From positions 1 through 51,207 of the forward strand of contig JAKAXU010000021.1 in assembly GCA_021816455.1 (NCBI GenBank): a stretch of DNA of 51,207 bases. Reading direction: 5' to 3'. The stretch comes from Acidobacteriota bacterium. Lineage in GTDB: Bacteria > Acidobacteriota > Terriglobia > Terriglobales > Acidobacteriaceae. Below the pieces are notes generated by a model. The model was given only the letters and a program-made list of their open reading frames with translations, made no database searches and had not been told where the DNA came from. This document shows positions 34,530 through 45,200 of the stretch, piece by piece. A program made the position numbers and the translations under genes. Numbering within the stretch: position 1 is the stretch's first letter; each line of letters starts with the position of its first letter.

Positions 34530-36251
34530 TTACCGCGATGTCGAAGCAGACCGCAACGTCGGCGCAGCCGTAGAAGTGGAGATCGAGCCGGTCCAGCGTC
34601 CGCCCCGCTGCCGCTCATCGCTCAGTTGAAACTGTCGAATCACCCCATCCAGATCACTGGCAAGAACCGTGAGCTCCTTGCAGCCCTCAGCGGTCTCCTC
34701 TGAAGCGTGAGAGTTCTCCGTCGCGAGGTGGGATATCTGCGAAGCGGACTCGGAAATCTCTCCGGCTGCCGCCGTCTGCTCCGTTGCCGCAGTGGCGATC
34801 AGGTGGATCATGTGCTCGACTTCGCGTGCGGATGCAATGATCGCCTCCAGGCTCGTGCGGGCGCGGGAAGTTTCATCGATTCCATTCTCGACCGCAACCT
34901 GCGAACCCTGCATGAGATCGAGCGTCTGGCGTGTCTCTTCCTGAATGCTTTCGATGGTTGCGGAGATTTCCTGCGTCGCTGAGCGGGTACGTTCAGCCAG
35001 GCGTCGCACCTCTCCTGCCACCACGGCAAAGCCGCGTCCATGCTCGCCCGCCCGTGCTGCTTCAATCGCGGCATTGAGCGCGAGCAGATTGGTCTGCTCG
35101 CTGATCTCCTGAATCACCGTGACCACTTTGCCGATTTCTACGGAACGATTGGCAAGCTCATTCATCTTGCCCGCAACCGAAGCGGATGCCGTCGAGATGC
35201 GTTGCATCGTCTCGGCTGCCGCCTGCATCACCGCGCCGCCCTCATTGGCTTTTTCCGCCGACTGGCGGCTGGCGCCTGCGGCAGCTTCCGCGTTTTGGCT
35301 GATTTCTCCAATCGTTGCCGTCATCTCCTGCGCCGCAGCAGCAATCTGATTGGTCTTGTCCGACTGCGCATGCGTATTTCCACTCGTCTCACGCGAGCGC
35401 ACGCTCAACTCCTCTGCAGCCGACGAAAGAGTCCGGACTCCACCGGCTACCGACTCAATGACGGAACGCATGGCGCTGACACAACGATTCAGCGCAGTCC
35501 CCAGACGGCCTACTTCATCCTCGCCGGAGACATCCACGCTCACGGTCAGATCGCGCTCCGCAAGCTGCTCCAATGCCTTGGTCACCGCCGACAAAGGCGG
35601 CGCAATCATCCGTGTCAGACCCCATCCGGTCATCACGCAGAGCAGCAAAACAACCGAAGCGATCGACACCGTAATCCATGTGGAACGATTGGCGGTCGAC
35701 GCGGCCGCCATGGCGTTTTCCGTCCCGTAACGCAGATTCAACCGCCGTTCCTGATCGATATCTTTCAATCCCTGATCGAAGGACTTCACCGCAGCATCCG
35801 ACATGATCTGATCCAGCGCGTCACCCATGTTATTGCTCGCAACATCGCTCAGCACGTGCGCCGCAATCTGGTTATAGCGTTCCGTCGCTCCTTTGAACTG
35901 CTCGAAAAATTCACGTTCTCCCGGGGAAGAGATCATCGGAGCGTAGGCCTCTATCGCACGGTTGTAATCGCTGATCGCCTGTTGATATCGGCTTTGTTCC
36001 GTGCTCTTGCAATCCGGAGTGGGACAAAGCAACAGAGCAAGCTCTTCTCGACGGGAGGCATTAAAAGCTGTGTCGATCGATCCAAGCGCAATCATCGAGG
36101 GCAACGTGTTGTCGCGCACGTCCGCGGCCTTCGTCGTCACAGAATGGAAGGCCGAAACGGTGAACGCGCTGAGCACCATGCACAGCAGGCAGACCAGCCC
36201 GAAGGCAGCTGTAAATTTACGGGAAACCGGTAGATTGCGAAGCAATTGCAT
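34530..36251 (-). CDS. Methyl-accepting chemotaxis protein
   Basis: This 573-residue chemoreceptor has a first transmembrane helix (about 13-35), a four-helix-bundle-like ligand region with LCPTPDCK, and a second helix (about 194-214). A HAMP domain follows, then the signalling coiled coil. The hairpin tip, [30 protein letters not shown], is canonical for CheA/CheW contact. No CheR-docking pentapeptide is seen at the C-terminus. ATG 36251 has GGAGGA upstream. No other chemotaxis gene is in the window, so this is an orphan receptor; the ligand is unknown. Confidence 0.93.
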   Translation of the reverse strand: MQLLRNLPVSRKFTAAFGLVCLLCMVLSAFTVSAFHSVTTKAADVRDNTLPSMIALGSIDTAFNASRREELALLLCPTPDCKSTEQSRYQQAISDYNRAIEAYAPMISSPGEREFFEQFKGATERYNQIAAHVLSDVASNNMGDALDQIMSDAAVKSFDQGLKDIDQERRLNLRYGTENAMAAASTANRSTWITVSIASVVLLLCVMTGWGLTRMIAPPLSAVTKALEQLAERDLTVSVDVSGEDEVGRLGTALNRCVSAMRSVIESVAGGVRTLSSAAEELSVRSRETSGNTHAQSDKTNQIAAAAQEMTATIGEISQNAEAAAGASRQSAEKANEGGAVMQAAAETMQRISTASASVAGKMNELANRSVEIGKVVTVIQEISEQTNLLALNAAIEAARAGEHGRGFAVVAGEVRRLAERTRSATQEISATIESIQEETRQTLDLMQGSQVAVENGIDETSRARTSLEAIIASAREVEHMIHLIATAATEQTAAAGEISESASQISHLATENSHASEETAEGCKELTVLASDLDGVIRQFQLSDERQRGGRWTGSISTSTAAPTLRSASTSR

Positions 36252-36439
36252 GCGGAAATATCCTCCAGTGGAATGGCGGTCTTCTGTGTATGCTCTCAGT
36301 TGGGGGAAACCGCAGTCGCTCCCTCCCTGTACTTCCCTCATCGGCGTGGAGATGCCTGACTTGAGGATCGACACGCACAGGCCGCAAAGCGCTCATAATA
36401 GGAACAGGCCCCGTACCGAGGCCGCAGAAGGAATGGACC

Positions 36440-36982
36440 ATGGAATTCAAAGTTGTCGAACTTGAACAGGAGCCGGTCGACTACTGCGTCGATCTCTCCC
36501 CGGGAGTTGTGGACTTGGGAGACGAAGCCGCGCAGGTCGGTCTGCTGCACGCCGACGGCCGTGCTGAGGCCCTTCATGAGCATCGTGGTCCAACGGAGGT
36601 TGTCACCGATATCCGGCTGCAAGGGCGATTCGCCGGTTATTTTCAAATTCCCTGCGCACGCTGCATCAATCCTGTCCATCACGCTCTTACGGCGGATTTC
36701 GACCTCTTGTTCCGACCCCTCGGCGTAGATAAAGCCGGCGCGGAACGAGCCATCTCTACACAGGAGACTGAAATCGGGTATTATGAGAAAGGCAGTTTGC
36801 AACTGGAAGATGTCCTGCGTGAGCAGGTTCTGCTTGCATTGCCCGCCAGAACTCTCTGTCAACCAGATTGCAAGGGTCTATGCCCTGTTTGTGGCCATAA
36901 TCGCAATGAGGTAAGCTGCGATTGCGTTTCCCGACAGCCTGACCCAAGATGGGCTGGTCTAGCGGGCCTGGACCGAATTTAG
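36440..36982 (+). CDS. yceD: YceD/DUF177 family protein
   Basis: This 180-residue protein of the YceD family is encoded before rpmF in many bacteria and linked to rRNA/ribosome assembly. C-rich motifs are CARC and, near the C-terminus, CQPDCKGLCPVCGHNRNEVSCDC, a likely metal site. It is followed by rpmF (74 bp) and plsX, the classic order. ATG 36440 is the first good start; no clear promoter was recognised in the 188 bp behind it. Confidence 0.87.
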   Translation: MEFKVVELEQEPVDYCVDLSPGVVDLGDEAAQVGLLHADGRAEALHEHRGPTEVVTDIRLQGRFAGYFQIPCARCINPVHHALTADFDLLFRPLGVDKAGAERAISTQETEIGYYEKGSLQLEDVLREQVLLALPARTLCQPDCKGLCPVCGHNRNEVSCDCVSRQPDPRWAGLAGLDRI

Positions 36983-37056
36983 GCTCCTGATCCGACTGAC
37001 CCAGTATTGTTGTGCTTTCTGTGTTCGCGCAGTGCGTGTTTGAAAGGAAATATCTC

Positions 37057-37245
37057 ATGCCTAACCCAAAACGACGTCACTCGAAGCGTCGCACGGCTCT
37101 TCGCCGGTCCCATGATTTCCTGACTGCAGGGTCGCTTTCCATCTGCCCGAACTGCCAGGAAAAGAAGCTCCCGCACCGGGCTTGCCCGAAGTGTGGCGAG
37201 TACAAGGGTCGTTCTGTACTGGAGAGTAAGACCGCCGTCAGCTAG
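37057..37245 (+). CDS. rpmF: 50S ribosomal protein L32
   Basis: This 62-residue protein starts MPNPKRRHSKRRTALRRSHD, the standard L32 sequence, with a zinc ribbon of two CxxC pairs (CPNC and CPKC). AAAGGA lies 8-9 nt upstream of ATG 37057. It sits between yceD and plsX, 11 bp before the latter. Confidence 0.97.
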   Translation: MPNPKRRHSKRRTALRRSHDFLTAGSLSICPNCQEKKLPHRACPKCGEYKGRSVLESKTAVS

Positions 37246-37256
37246 TTTTCGCCCCC

Positions 37257-38309
37257 ATGGCCAAACTGATCGACATCGCGCTGGACGCATTCGGTTCGGA
37301 CAAAGCTCCGGAGCCGGAGATTCGCGGGTCAATTCTCGCCTGCAAATCTCTACCGGTTCGCGTACATCTGATTGGCCCTGAACCAGAGTTGCGCGACCTG
37401 CTGGACGAGTATCTGGAAGACGAAGACCTGCCCATCGAGATCCATCATGCATCCGAGCGCATCGGCATGGACGAAAAGGCTGCTCATGCGGTGCGAACCA
37501 AACGCGACAGTTCCATGCGTGTGGGACTGAAGCTGGTGCGCGAGAAAAAGGTCGCAGGCTTTGTGACGGCCGGCAACACTGGCGCGGCCATGGCCACAGC
37601 CAAAATGGTGCTGGGGGCCATCCCCGGCGTCGATCGTCCTGCCTTGACGGCTCGCATGCCCACCGTGACCGGCTCCCCCTGTGTATTACTGGACGTCGGT
37701 GCCAACGTCGATTGCAAAGCGCACAATCTGGAGCAGTTCGCGATCATGGGTGAGATGTTTGCCCGCAGCGTCCTCAAGATCGAACGACCGCGGGTTGGTC
37801 TGCTTTCGATCGGCGAGGAAGAGTCCAAAGGCAACGAATTGACGCGCGAGGCATTCCCACTGCTCAAAGCCCTGCCGATTCACTTCATCGGCAACGTCGA
37901 AGGGCGCGACATTTTCAACGGAAGCGCGGATGTGGTGGTCTGTGACGGCTTTGTCGGCAATGTGGCCCTGAAAACCGGCGAAGGGATTGGCCGTTTGTTT
38001 CGCGACCTGCTCCGCGAATCCCTGACCCAGACCGTCACCGCGCAGGTTGGCGCCATGCTTTCGCGCAAGGCGTTCAATAACTTCAAACGCCGTCTGGATT
38101 ACAACGAGTACGGCGGCGCGCCGCTTCTCGGAGTTCGTGGCATCTGCATTATTGGGCATGGATCATCGAACGAGATTGCTATTCTGAACAGCATTCGTGT
38201 GGCAATGGAATTTTCCCGCGCAGAGATCAACAGCCACATTGAGCACGAGCTTGCCAGCCGACCCGCTCCCGCAGAGGCGTCTCCATCTGACAACATTGCA
38301 GTTCAGTAG
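37257..38309 (+). CDS. plsX: Phosphate acyltransferase PlsX
   Basis: This 350-residue enzyme makes acyl-phosphate from acyl-ACP for phospholipid synthesis. The N-terminus IALDAFGSDKAPEPEIRG corresponds to the usual GGDxAP glycine loop, here GSDKAP. It also has TAGNTGA and a C-terminal GAPLLGVRG and HGSSN block. It follows rpmF by 11 bp. The usual fabH/fabD neighbours are replaced by a Trm112-like gene. It supplies precursors for the membrane lipids that the Tes-like protein might modify, which is inference only. Confidence 0.95.
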   Translation: MAKLIDIALDAFGSDKAPEPEIRGSILACKSLPVRVHLIGPEPELRDLLDEYLEDEDLPIEIHHASERIGMDEKAAHAVRTKRDSSMRVGLKLVREKKVAGFVTAGNTGAAMATAKMVLGAIPGVDRPALTARMPTVTGSPCVLLDVGANVDCKAHNLEQFAIMGEMFARSVLKIERPRVGLLSIGEEESKGNELTREAFPLLKALPIHFIGNVEGRDIFNGSADVVVCDGFVGNVALKTGEGIGRLFRDLLRESLTQTVTAQVGAMLSRKAFNNFKRRLDYNEYGGAPLLGVRGICIIGHGSSNEIAILNSIRVAMEFSRAEINSHIEHELASRPAPAEASPSDNIAVQ

Positions 38310-38319
38310 CGTAACGCCC

Positions 38320-38538
38320 ATGAAACCTGAATTGTTTGCTTCCACCCCGCTGGCGCAAAGAGACAGAATTCTTGACATGCTTGCCTGCCCGGCCTGTCAA
38401 TCCGGCCTTCGCCTCGTACAGACTGAGGCAGCCGTATCGTCTATTCATTGCATGAACTGCCAGCGAAGATTCCCGATCCTAGATGGCATCCCGATTCTGA
38501 TTGCCGAAGCGGAAGAACGCTGCGTCAGCGCCGGATAA
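38320..38538 (+). CDS. Trm112-like small zinc protein
   Basis: This 72-residue protein has LDMLACPACQSGLR, then HCMNCQRRFPILDGIPILI, the zinc-ribbon pattern of Trm112/YcaR proteins. In other organisms these activate methyltransferases or support translation factors. ATG 38320 lies 10 bp after plsX, so it is probably the last gene of that operon. Its last 14 bp overlap the tail of a convergent 57-residue microprotein gene. Confidence 0.85.
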   Translation: MKPELFASTPLAQRDRILDMLACPACQSGLRLVQTEAAVSSIHCMNCQRRFPILDGIPILIAEAEERCVSAG

Positions 38539-38698
38539 AAAACGGCCAGACGATCGCCGCCGCAAAAGCCAGAGCAGCAACAAGAGCCACTCCGAGAAGA
38601 GTGTACATCAGAACAAGGTTAGGCCCCCCTGACCCGACTTCATTCTCGTCCGCATTCTGACAGTTTCCAGGATCGGATGGAAGCTCTCCTCTATTCAT
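38525..38698 (-). CDS. 57-residue membrane microprotein coupled to the MacB-like permease
   Basis: A 58-codon minus-strand frame starts at ATG 38696-38698, overlapping the permease stop by 8 bp (ATGAATAG), and ends at 38525. The product has a polar N-terminus (MNRGELPSDPGNCQ...), one strong transmembrane helix (YTLLGVALVAALAFAAAIVW) and a basic end FFIRR, as in a small inner-membrane protein. The overlap suggests translational coupling. No family was recognised. Its role, for example helping permease assembly, is inferred from position only. Confidence 0.55.
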   Translation of the reverse strand: MNRGELPSDPGNCQNADENEVGSGGPNLVLMYTLLGVALVAALAFAAAIVWPFFIRR

Positions 38699-39965
38699 AT
38701 TTCAACGACTCCACCGGATCCATCTGCGCGGCGCGCGTCGCTGGAACCGTTCCAAAGACCACGCCAACAATCAGCGAAACGGCAAGTGCTGCCAGGATAG
38801 ACCAGGGAGAGATGGGAATGATGTAGCTGGTAAAGATGCGCACCGCCAGCGGCAGTCCCAGGCCAAGCAGAGTGCCCACCAGACCGCCAGCCAGCGAGAT
38901 CATTACCGCCTCCGTCAGAAATTGCAGGCGTATCTCTCGCGCTGTCGCGCCCAGCGCCTTGCGAATACCAATCTCACGGATACGTGATCGCACATTAGCC
39001 AGCATGATATTCATAATGCCCACACCGCCGACTGCAAGCGTGACCATGGCGACGGCAATCAGGACTGCGGTCAATCCGGTCGCAATCCGGCTAGCCATCG
39101 TCAGCACCTCGGTCAGAGTCGTCGTCCGATAGACAGAACTGGGCTTGTGACGGGCCTTCACGATCCGGACGATCGCCGCTGCCGCATCGGGCACATCGCT
39201 CATACTCCGCATCGAAAAATAAATCTGCTTCACGTTGTCCGTACCGGTAAAGTAGCGGGCAACCGAGTACGGAATCAGGATGGTATTGTCCGTCAGCTCC
39301 GACTGACCGAAGTCATCGACCGATTCCTTAAAGGTTCCGATGATCGTGAAAGGGATGCCGCTGATCGAGAAGCTTTGTCCCACCGCTGCATCGGCCGAAC
39401 CAAACATCTGCCGCGCGAATGGTATCGTGACCACTGCACACTTCATATGAGCGCGCTCATCTTCAGAGTCCATGAATCGCCCCTGCGTCATGATCAGATT
39501 GCGCACCTTTTGATATGCCGGAACAACACCCAGCACCAGGGTGTCCTTGACCACTCCTCCGCCAAAGGCGATACGGTCGTGCATCTCCAGCACCGGAGAA
39601 GAATACTGTACGCTGGGCAGTTGTGCTTCCACAGCCCGCTCGTCCTCACGCGTCAGATAGTCGTTGTACTCCACGTTTTCCGTACCGACTGCGCCTCCGC
39701 CCGCGTACTCCAGTTCAACCATATTGGTGCCAATTTTCTGGATCAGCCCAAGCGCATATTGCCGCCCCGTCAGACCGATCGTGACAACCAGAATCACAGA
39801 AGCCGACCCAATCACCATTCCAAGAGCTGTCAAGGCAAATCGTGCCTTGTTTGTACGGAAGGAATCGATTGCCAGCCGGACTGTCTCTTCAAAGGCGATG
39901 GTCCGTCGCGCGCTCAGCAGCGTAGCGCGAAATTCTTCCATCCGAAGGTGTTCGGTCGTGGGCAT
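38691..39965 (-). CDS. MacB-like ABC transporter permease
   Basis: This 424-residue protein has the MacB_PCD fold. A first transmembrane helix lies near 42-62 (LTALGMVIGSASVILVV). A large periplasmic domain of about 220 residues follows. Three C-terminal helices come last, with GVGIMNIMLANVRSRIREIGIRKALGA and the ending AAQMDPVESLKYE. The family moves peptides or lipoproteins or performs mechanotransmission, usually with an ATPase and a membrane-fusion protein. Neither is adjacent here. The S9 peptidase gene ends 97 bp upstream. Confidence 0.88.
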   Translation of the reverse strand: MPTTEHLRMEEFRATLLSARRTIAFEETVRLAIDSFRTNKARFALTALGMVIGSASVILVVTIGLTGRQYALGLIQKIGTNMVELEYAGGGAVGTENVEYNDYLTREDERAVEAQLPSVQYSSPVLEMHDRIAFGGGVVKDTLVLGVVPAYQKVRNLIMTQGRFMDSEDERAHMKCAVVTIPFARQMFGSADAAVGQSFSISGIPFTIIGTFKESVDDFGQSELTDNTILIPYSVARYFTGTDNVKQIYFSMRSMSDVPDAAAAIVRIVKARHKPSSVYRTTTLTEVLTMASRIATGLTAVLIAVAMVTLAVGGVGIMNIMLANVRSRIREIGIRKALGATAREIRLQFLTEAVMISLAGGLVGTLLGLGLPLAVRIFTSYIIPISPWSILAALAVSLIVGVVFGTVPATRAAQMDPVESLKYE

Positions 39966-40062
39966 CGAGGCGTCGGGTTCCCGCAGTCACTCTCGCGAAC
40001 ACGGGTTTGTGATCTCACAAACTATAGCTTAACCGTTCGATGCGCCGAGTTGCGATTCGGCT

Positions 40063-42168
40063 TCACTCCGGATCGTACTTGTTCAGCCACAGCAGCTCCT
40101 CGCGCAGCTTGATGTACCCATGCCAGGGATTGTTCTCCAGGCCGTGCCCCTCGCCTGGAAAGACCAGAAAACTGTGCGGAATCTTCAGTTGCTGAAGCGC
40201 GCGCTCCAACGTCACACCCTCCAGATAGCTCACGCGAACGTCGTGATTGCCCTGCACAATATGAGTCGGGGTTCGCACACGGTCCATGCGGAACAGCGCC
40301 GCCTCTGACTGATACAGTTCGGGCTGCTGCCACGGTGCGCCGTGCAGATACCAGGCATCGTCGAACGAGACATCGTCGTTGCCCCAGTTTGCAGCGTGCT
40401 CCACAGCACCGGCTCCGGTCACCGCCGCTTTGAAGCGAGTGGTTGCGGTAATCAGCCAGTTGGTCATGTAACCGCCGTAGCTGTAGCCTCCAACGGCGAG
40501 CTTATCCGGATTAGCAATTCCGTCACGCACCAGCGAATCGACGCCCGAGAGAACGTCCTCGCCCGGCTTGGAGACGATATGCGGTGAAATTTGCAGCATG
40601 AAATCGTCGCCATAGCCGGAAGATCCTCGATAGTTGGGCCGGAAGACCAGCCAGCCCTGGGAAGCCGCAAGCGTCGCCCAGTCATACCAATCAGCACCGA
40701 AGCGATTGCCATCCGCATCCGCCGGTCCGCCATGAATCAGAGTCAGCATGCGGAGACCCTTGGCGTGCAGCTTGCCTGGAGGGTAGATCAGCACGCCTTC
40801 GACCATGACGCCATCCGGGGCCTTCCAATGATAGGTACTCCACTCAGGCTGCGCGCGCTGCGCAAAGATCGGATTGAAGCTGGTGAGTGCTGTCAGCCGG
40901 TCCGGGTGCAGTGCATCAGCGGCAAGATACACCTGTGTTGGCTGGTTGATCGAAGACTGCTGCACAAGCAGGGCATGGCCAATATGCGGCGCGGAGATTC
41001 CGCTGTACGAGCCGACTTTGCCTGGCAAAGCTACCGCTTGGTCACCTGCGATCCGATAAAGCTGCTCTTCGGTCCCTTTCAGCCCAAGTGCGACCATCGT
41101 TCCATCCGGCAGCATGTCGAAATTTTCAAACGATCCGGGAAATTCGTTTCCGAGCCGTGAAATCTTTTGTGTGGCCAATTCCATGTGATAGAGACGCCCC
41201 TGCACGTCGCGATAGGGGCCTTCGAGCGATCCGCCAGCGGCATGGACGATGAAGAACAGCGACCGTCCATCAGCGGACCAGTGCAAACCGTCTTCCAGAG
41301 CCTGATTATGGGTCAGTTGCTGAAGCTGTCCATCCGATGCCGCCACCAGAAAAACCTCGATCTCAGCCGGATTCTCCATCCGATGGCTGACGGAATTGCT
41401 AACGAAAGCGATCTGTCTGCCATCCGGAGATGGAGTGATGTCCTCGATCTCCAGCATGGTGCGGGCAACAGTGCGGCTGCCGGACGGGAGTTTGGGCTGT
41501 GTATCGTCGATCTTTTGCGGATGCTCCGACCGTACAGTCCGGTTGCGCTGCAATGCGAAATCAATCGGCATCGCCAGCAGCAGGTCCCCGCGCTCCCGCT
41601 CGCGCCAGCGAATCACATCCTTCCATTCGTTCTTTTCGGCAGTCTGGTCATCGACACTGACCGGCTGCGTCACGGAGAAAAACAGGGTGGAACTGTTGGG
41701 AGACCAGGCGAAGCTATGCGTGTCGAGCGGTTCAATGTAAAGCGGTTGCGCTTCTCCTCCTGCCGCCGGGATCAGCCAGACGCGCTTCGAGTCTGTGTCC
41801 TTCGCATCTGCTGCGCCTGCGATGGGACGGTTCGACAGAAAGGCAATCCACTTCCCATCCGGACTCCACTGCGGACTGGAATCGGAGGCACCCTGCGTCA
41901 ACGGCTGCAGCCCGGAGGACGCTGACCAAAGCCAGAGTTGATCGCGGAAACGATTCGCCGCCCAATCTGGCGCTTCTGTAGCAACGACGGCTGCACGGCC
42001 ATCCGGCGCGATCCGCGCAGCGGTGATCGATCTCGTGTTCAGATATTCATCGAGCGTTATCGGCGACTTCGCGGATGGCACAGCGGCGATTGCGGCAAAA
42101 CTGACGCAGGAGATGAAAGCAAGCAAACGAGCAGAAAGCGGAATACTGTACACGAATACTCCGGCCAT
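40063..42168 (-). CDS. S9 family prolyl oligopeptidase-type peptidase
   Basis: This 701-residue exported peptidase has an N-terminal signal (about 12-30), a beta-propeller with repeats such as SPQWSPDGKWIAFLSNRP, and an alpha/beta-hydrolase domain. The catalytic Ser is S563 in GGYSYGGY, the Asp is D643 in QGNHD, and the His is H675 in PGEGHGLE. It resembles acylaminoacyl/dipeptidyl peptidases that scavenge short peptides in the periplasm. ATG 42168 starts the signal. It follows the TonB receptor gene on the same strand but is separated from it by a strong terminator. Confidence 0.92.
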   Translation of the reverse strand: MAGVFVYSIPLSARLLAFISCVSFAAIAAVPSAKSPITLDEYLNTRSITAARIAPDGRAAVVATEAPDWAANRFRDQLWLWSASSGLQPLTQGASDSSPQWSPDGKWIAFLSNRPIAGAADAKDTDSKRVWLIPAAGGEAQPLYIEPLDTHSFAWSPNSSTLFFSVTQPVSVDDQTAEKNEWKDVIRWRERERGDLLLAMPIDFALQRNRTVRSEHPQKIDDTQPKLPSGSRTVARTMLEIEDITPSPDGRQIAFVSNSVSHRMENPAEIEVFLVAASDGQLQQLTHNQALEDGLHWSADGRSLFFIVHAAGGSLEGPYRDVQGRLYHMELATQKISRLGNEFPGSFENFDMLPDGTMVALGLKGTEEQLYRIAGDQAVALPGKVGSYSGISAPHIGHALLVQQSSINQPTQVYLAADALHPDRLTALTSFNPIFAQRAQPEWSTYHWKAPDGVMVEGVLIYPPGKLHAKGLRMLTLIHGGPADADGNRFGADWYDWATLAASQGWLVFRPNYRGSSGYGDDFMLQISPHIVSKPGEDVLSGVDSLVRDGIANPDKLAVGGYSYGGYMTNWLITATTRFKAAVTGAGAVEHAANWGNDDVSFDDAWYLHGAPWQQPELYQSEAALFRMDRVRTPTHIVQGNHDVRVSYLEGVTLERALQQLKIPHSFLVFPGEGHGLENNPWHGYIKLREELLWLNKYDPE

Positions 42169-42213
42169 GAGAGATGAAGTAAGAATAGTCGCACGGATAT
42201 TGCCGCGTCACGT

Positions 42214-42249
42214 AAAAAAAGCACCGGGAGACGTATCTCCCGGTGCTTC
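42214..42249 (-). terminator. Rho-independent terminator of the TonB receptor gene
   Basis: A 12-bp GC-rich stem (42220-42231 with 42236-42247, loop CGTA) is followed on the minus strand by a run of seven T. It lies 26 bp after the receptor stop and separates it from the S9 peptidase gene. Confidence 0.92.
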
Positions 42250-42274
42250 TTCACTGGCCTCGGTTTGCGGGGGT

Positions 42275-45200
42275 TTAGAAGTCGTAACGCAGACCGAACT
42301 GCATACGACGGAAGTTGCTGGCCGCCGGCAGCGTCGCACCGTAGGCACCCAGCGTTGCGCTGGCGACATCGGCCGAAATTGAACTGGTGTCGAAGCGATT
42401 GGAGTTGGTCACGTTGAAGACTTCCCAGTCAAACTTGATCGTGCCGTAACGGGAAACCGTCCAAAGCTTGCTGAGAGTCGTGTCGATGTCGAAGTAGCCA
42501 TCGCCACGGAAGGCGTTGCGCATGCCAGCCTCGCCGGGGTACGGAAGCCGGACTGGTCCATTGTTGCTCTGGTAGTTGGCTCCGATGATCCCTGGATTCT
42601 GGAAGACCTGCTCCTGGCCGGCAGTTTCATGCTTGTGGGTCTTGACATACCCAGTCTGTACGGCATAACCCTCAAGCTGCCAGTCGGTGGACCAGCCAGG
42701 CTCGAAGAGTGAAAACGGCAGGCCGCTCGTCCAGCGGTACAGGCCAGCAAAGATCCACCCGCCAACGAAGGCGTTGACCGCATTGTTCGCACTGCCCAGA
42801 TAGTATTTGCCGCGACCAAAAGGCAGGTCATAGACCATGTCAGCGTTGACCATGTTACGGGTATCAAAGTCCGAGACCGCCTTGTTGAGCTTGGGATTCC
42901 AGGTATTCTGAATCGCCGAACCGCCCAGGCTGTCCGCAGAGAATTCGCTCGCACGCTCCGTGCCGGAGTTCAGGTCAAGTGACTTCGACAGAGTGTAGCT
43001 GAGGTCAAAGCTGAGGCCATGCGCCGTCGGGTGACGAAGCGAGGCCTGCAGCGCGTTGTAGGAGCTGGTGCCAATCGTCGACCACGCATACAGCGAAGAG
43101 AACTGGCTCTGCCAGAACTTGCTGGTGCCGTTGGCACAGTAGCCGCCATAAATGCAGTAGAAATCAATATCTGCCAGAGAGGTGGTCTCCCCAAAGGTAT
43201 AGCGATAGGGTGCCCATTCGTTGTTGTAAATGCCTTCTGTTGCCGATTCACCCTGGAAATCGAGGTTGGCCATCTGCGGGAAGACATCTTCAAAATACTG
43301 AATGGTTGGAACCGAGACAGGGTTGTTCTGTCCGTTGCTGCCATATCCGTAAAAATTCGAGTAAAACGCGCCTTGGTGAATATCGACGAGTTTAGACAAC
43401 TGCGCGCCGGCGGTGAAGTAATCACCACCGCCCTGCGGATCGTTGAAGTCAACCGGCTCAGCAAGATCGAGCTGCTGGAGCAGGTGACGTCCGAAACGAC
43501 CCACATAGGCTTCTTCAAAGAGAAAGCCTCCGGGCAGCTCCCGTTGATACGACAGGTTGTACGCCTCTGAATACGGCGTCTTCAAACGGTTATCCACACC
43601 AAAGGTGATGAGGAACGCGCCAGTCGGAGGAGCGTAAGGGAATGTTGCCGTCTGCGAAGCCGACTGGATGGGGATGTTGGGCAGATTGTGTTCTCCGGTG
43701 AAACGTGGAGCTGCCTGATAGCGGGATGAACTCGTGTAACTGTATACGCCGGCAGGGTTGGTAAGGCTGGTCTGTAAGCCAAACGAGCCATTTGCGCTGA
43801 AGTTCTGGACCAGCGCTTCTCCATAGTGATCGAAGTAAATTCCAGCGCCTGCTCGGATCGAAGTTTTGGAGTCCGGTGACCATGCAATTGAGAAGCGCGG
43901 CGCGAAGTCGTTCTTGTTCTCCGGCCAGTAACCGGGCTTGCCATTGGCTTTGCCCGCGGGAGAAAACTGGAGAATCGGCTCTGAAATGACGCCCTTGGAA
44001 GCAGCAGTGCCGCGTTCAATGAACCAGCTATGCGTGTCGACCGTCGGCGCGATCTCCTGTCCGTTGACTTCATAAGGAGTCTGCAGCAGAACATAGCGGA
44101 GGCCCGCGGTGAGCGTCAGATTCGGCCGCACACGCCAGCTATCCATGGCATACCCCTCAGACTCATTCGCAAGATAATGACGTGGGATGTATGCTCCGGT
44201 TCCCAGCAGAGTAGCCTGGGTGGGAGAGCTGACCTCATAGTTATACGTATTGGTCAACGAAGGAACTGTTCCAAGAATCGTCGCATATGCAATTGAATAA
44301 GAGTTCTGAAACCCTGCTCCAACCTGCGGCATACCCGTCCCCAGTGAAGAAGGATCGGGCGGATTGCCGCCAAGCCAGTAAGGATTCGTGCTGGCTACGT
44401 CGAAGGAGGCGTTGTCGGAGGAGGTGATGTCCTGCACCAACCGCCAGTTCACGCCAAAGGAAATGGTATGGTTCCCTTTGGTAATCGTCAGGTTGTCTAC
44501 GATGTTGTGGACCGGCACGGCGTTGATCGTGTTGCGCGTCTGCGCCTCCGGCTGTGTCAGGAAACGAAAATCGACATACTGTCCCTGACCCAAACCAGAG
44601 AGTCCATAGCTTTCGCGAACGTAGCCGTAGCGGAAGTCGTTGACAATGTTAGGCGTCGGATTCCAGGTGTGACCGAAGGCAAGACCCTTCGTGTTATATA
44701 CCTTCTCCGAGGCAGGCGGCTGACCCGGCAAATTGGCGTCTCCCGCGTAGGTGTCTTTCTGATAGTTGCCGCGAGCGAAGATTTGCTGCTTGCTGGTCAT
44801 GTTGTAGTCCAGCCTAAGGATGCTGGTGTTCTGCGTGGTCGGAATCTTGACCGGAAAGAAGAGCGATCCGCTGTTCAAGCCGTCTCCGGAGGCCGCGCCG
44901 GTGGCCACTGGAACGTTCTTGTAGTACGAAAGCACATTCGGGTTCACACCGGGGCCCCAGGGGCAGACCGTTGAACCATCAAAATCACTGGTAGTGCAGT
45001 TGGCATCCAGGGCCGCGATATTCGACGTCGAAATCGTATTCGTGTTGCCGCTGGCATCCTGGTATTGAATGGTGCCGTTCTGGAACGCAGCCGTCGGCAC
45101 AGTCGCAGAAGCTACATCATCGATTGCCTGGCGGAGACCTTCGTAGTTGCCGAAGAAAAAGAGCCGGTCCTTCTTGATTGGGCCGCCCAGGGCTGCACCA

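Noticed and set aside
35040..36233. Plus-strand open frame of 397 codons
   Set aside because: It is antisense to the chemoreceptor; its His/Arg-rich product is typical of a shadow frame.
42181..42250. Possible small RNA from the strong hairpin
   Set aside because: Position and the T run on the minus strand fit a simple terminator of the TonB receptor gene.
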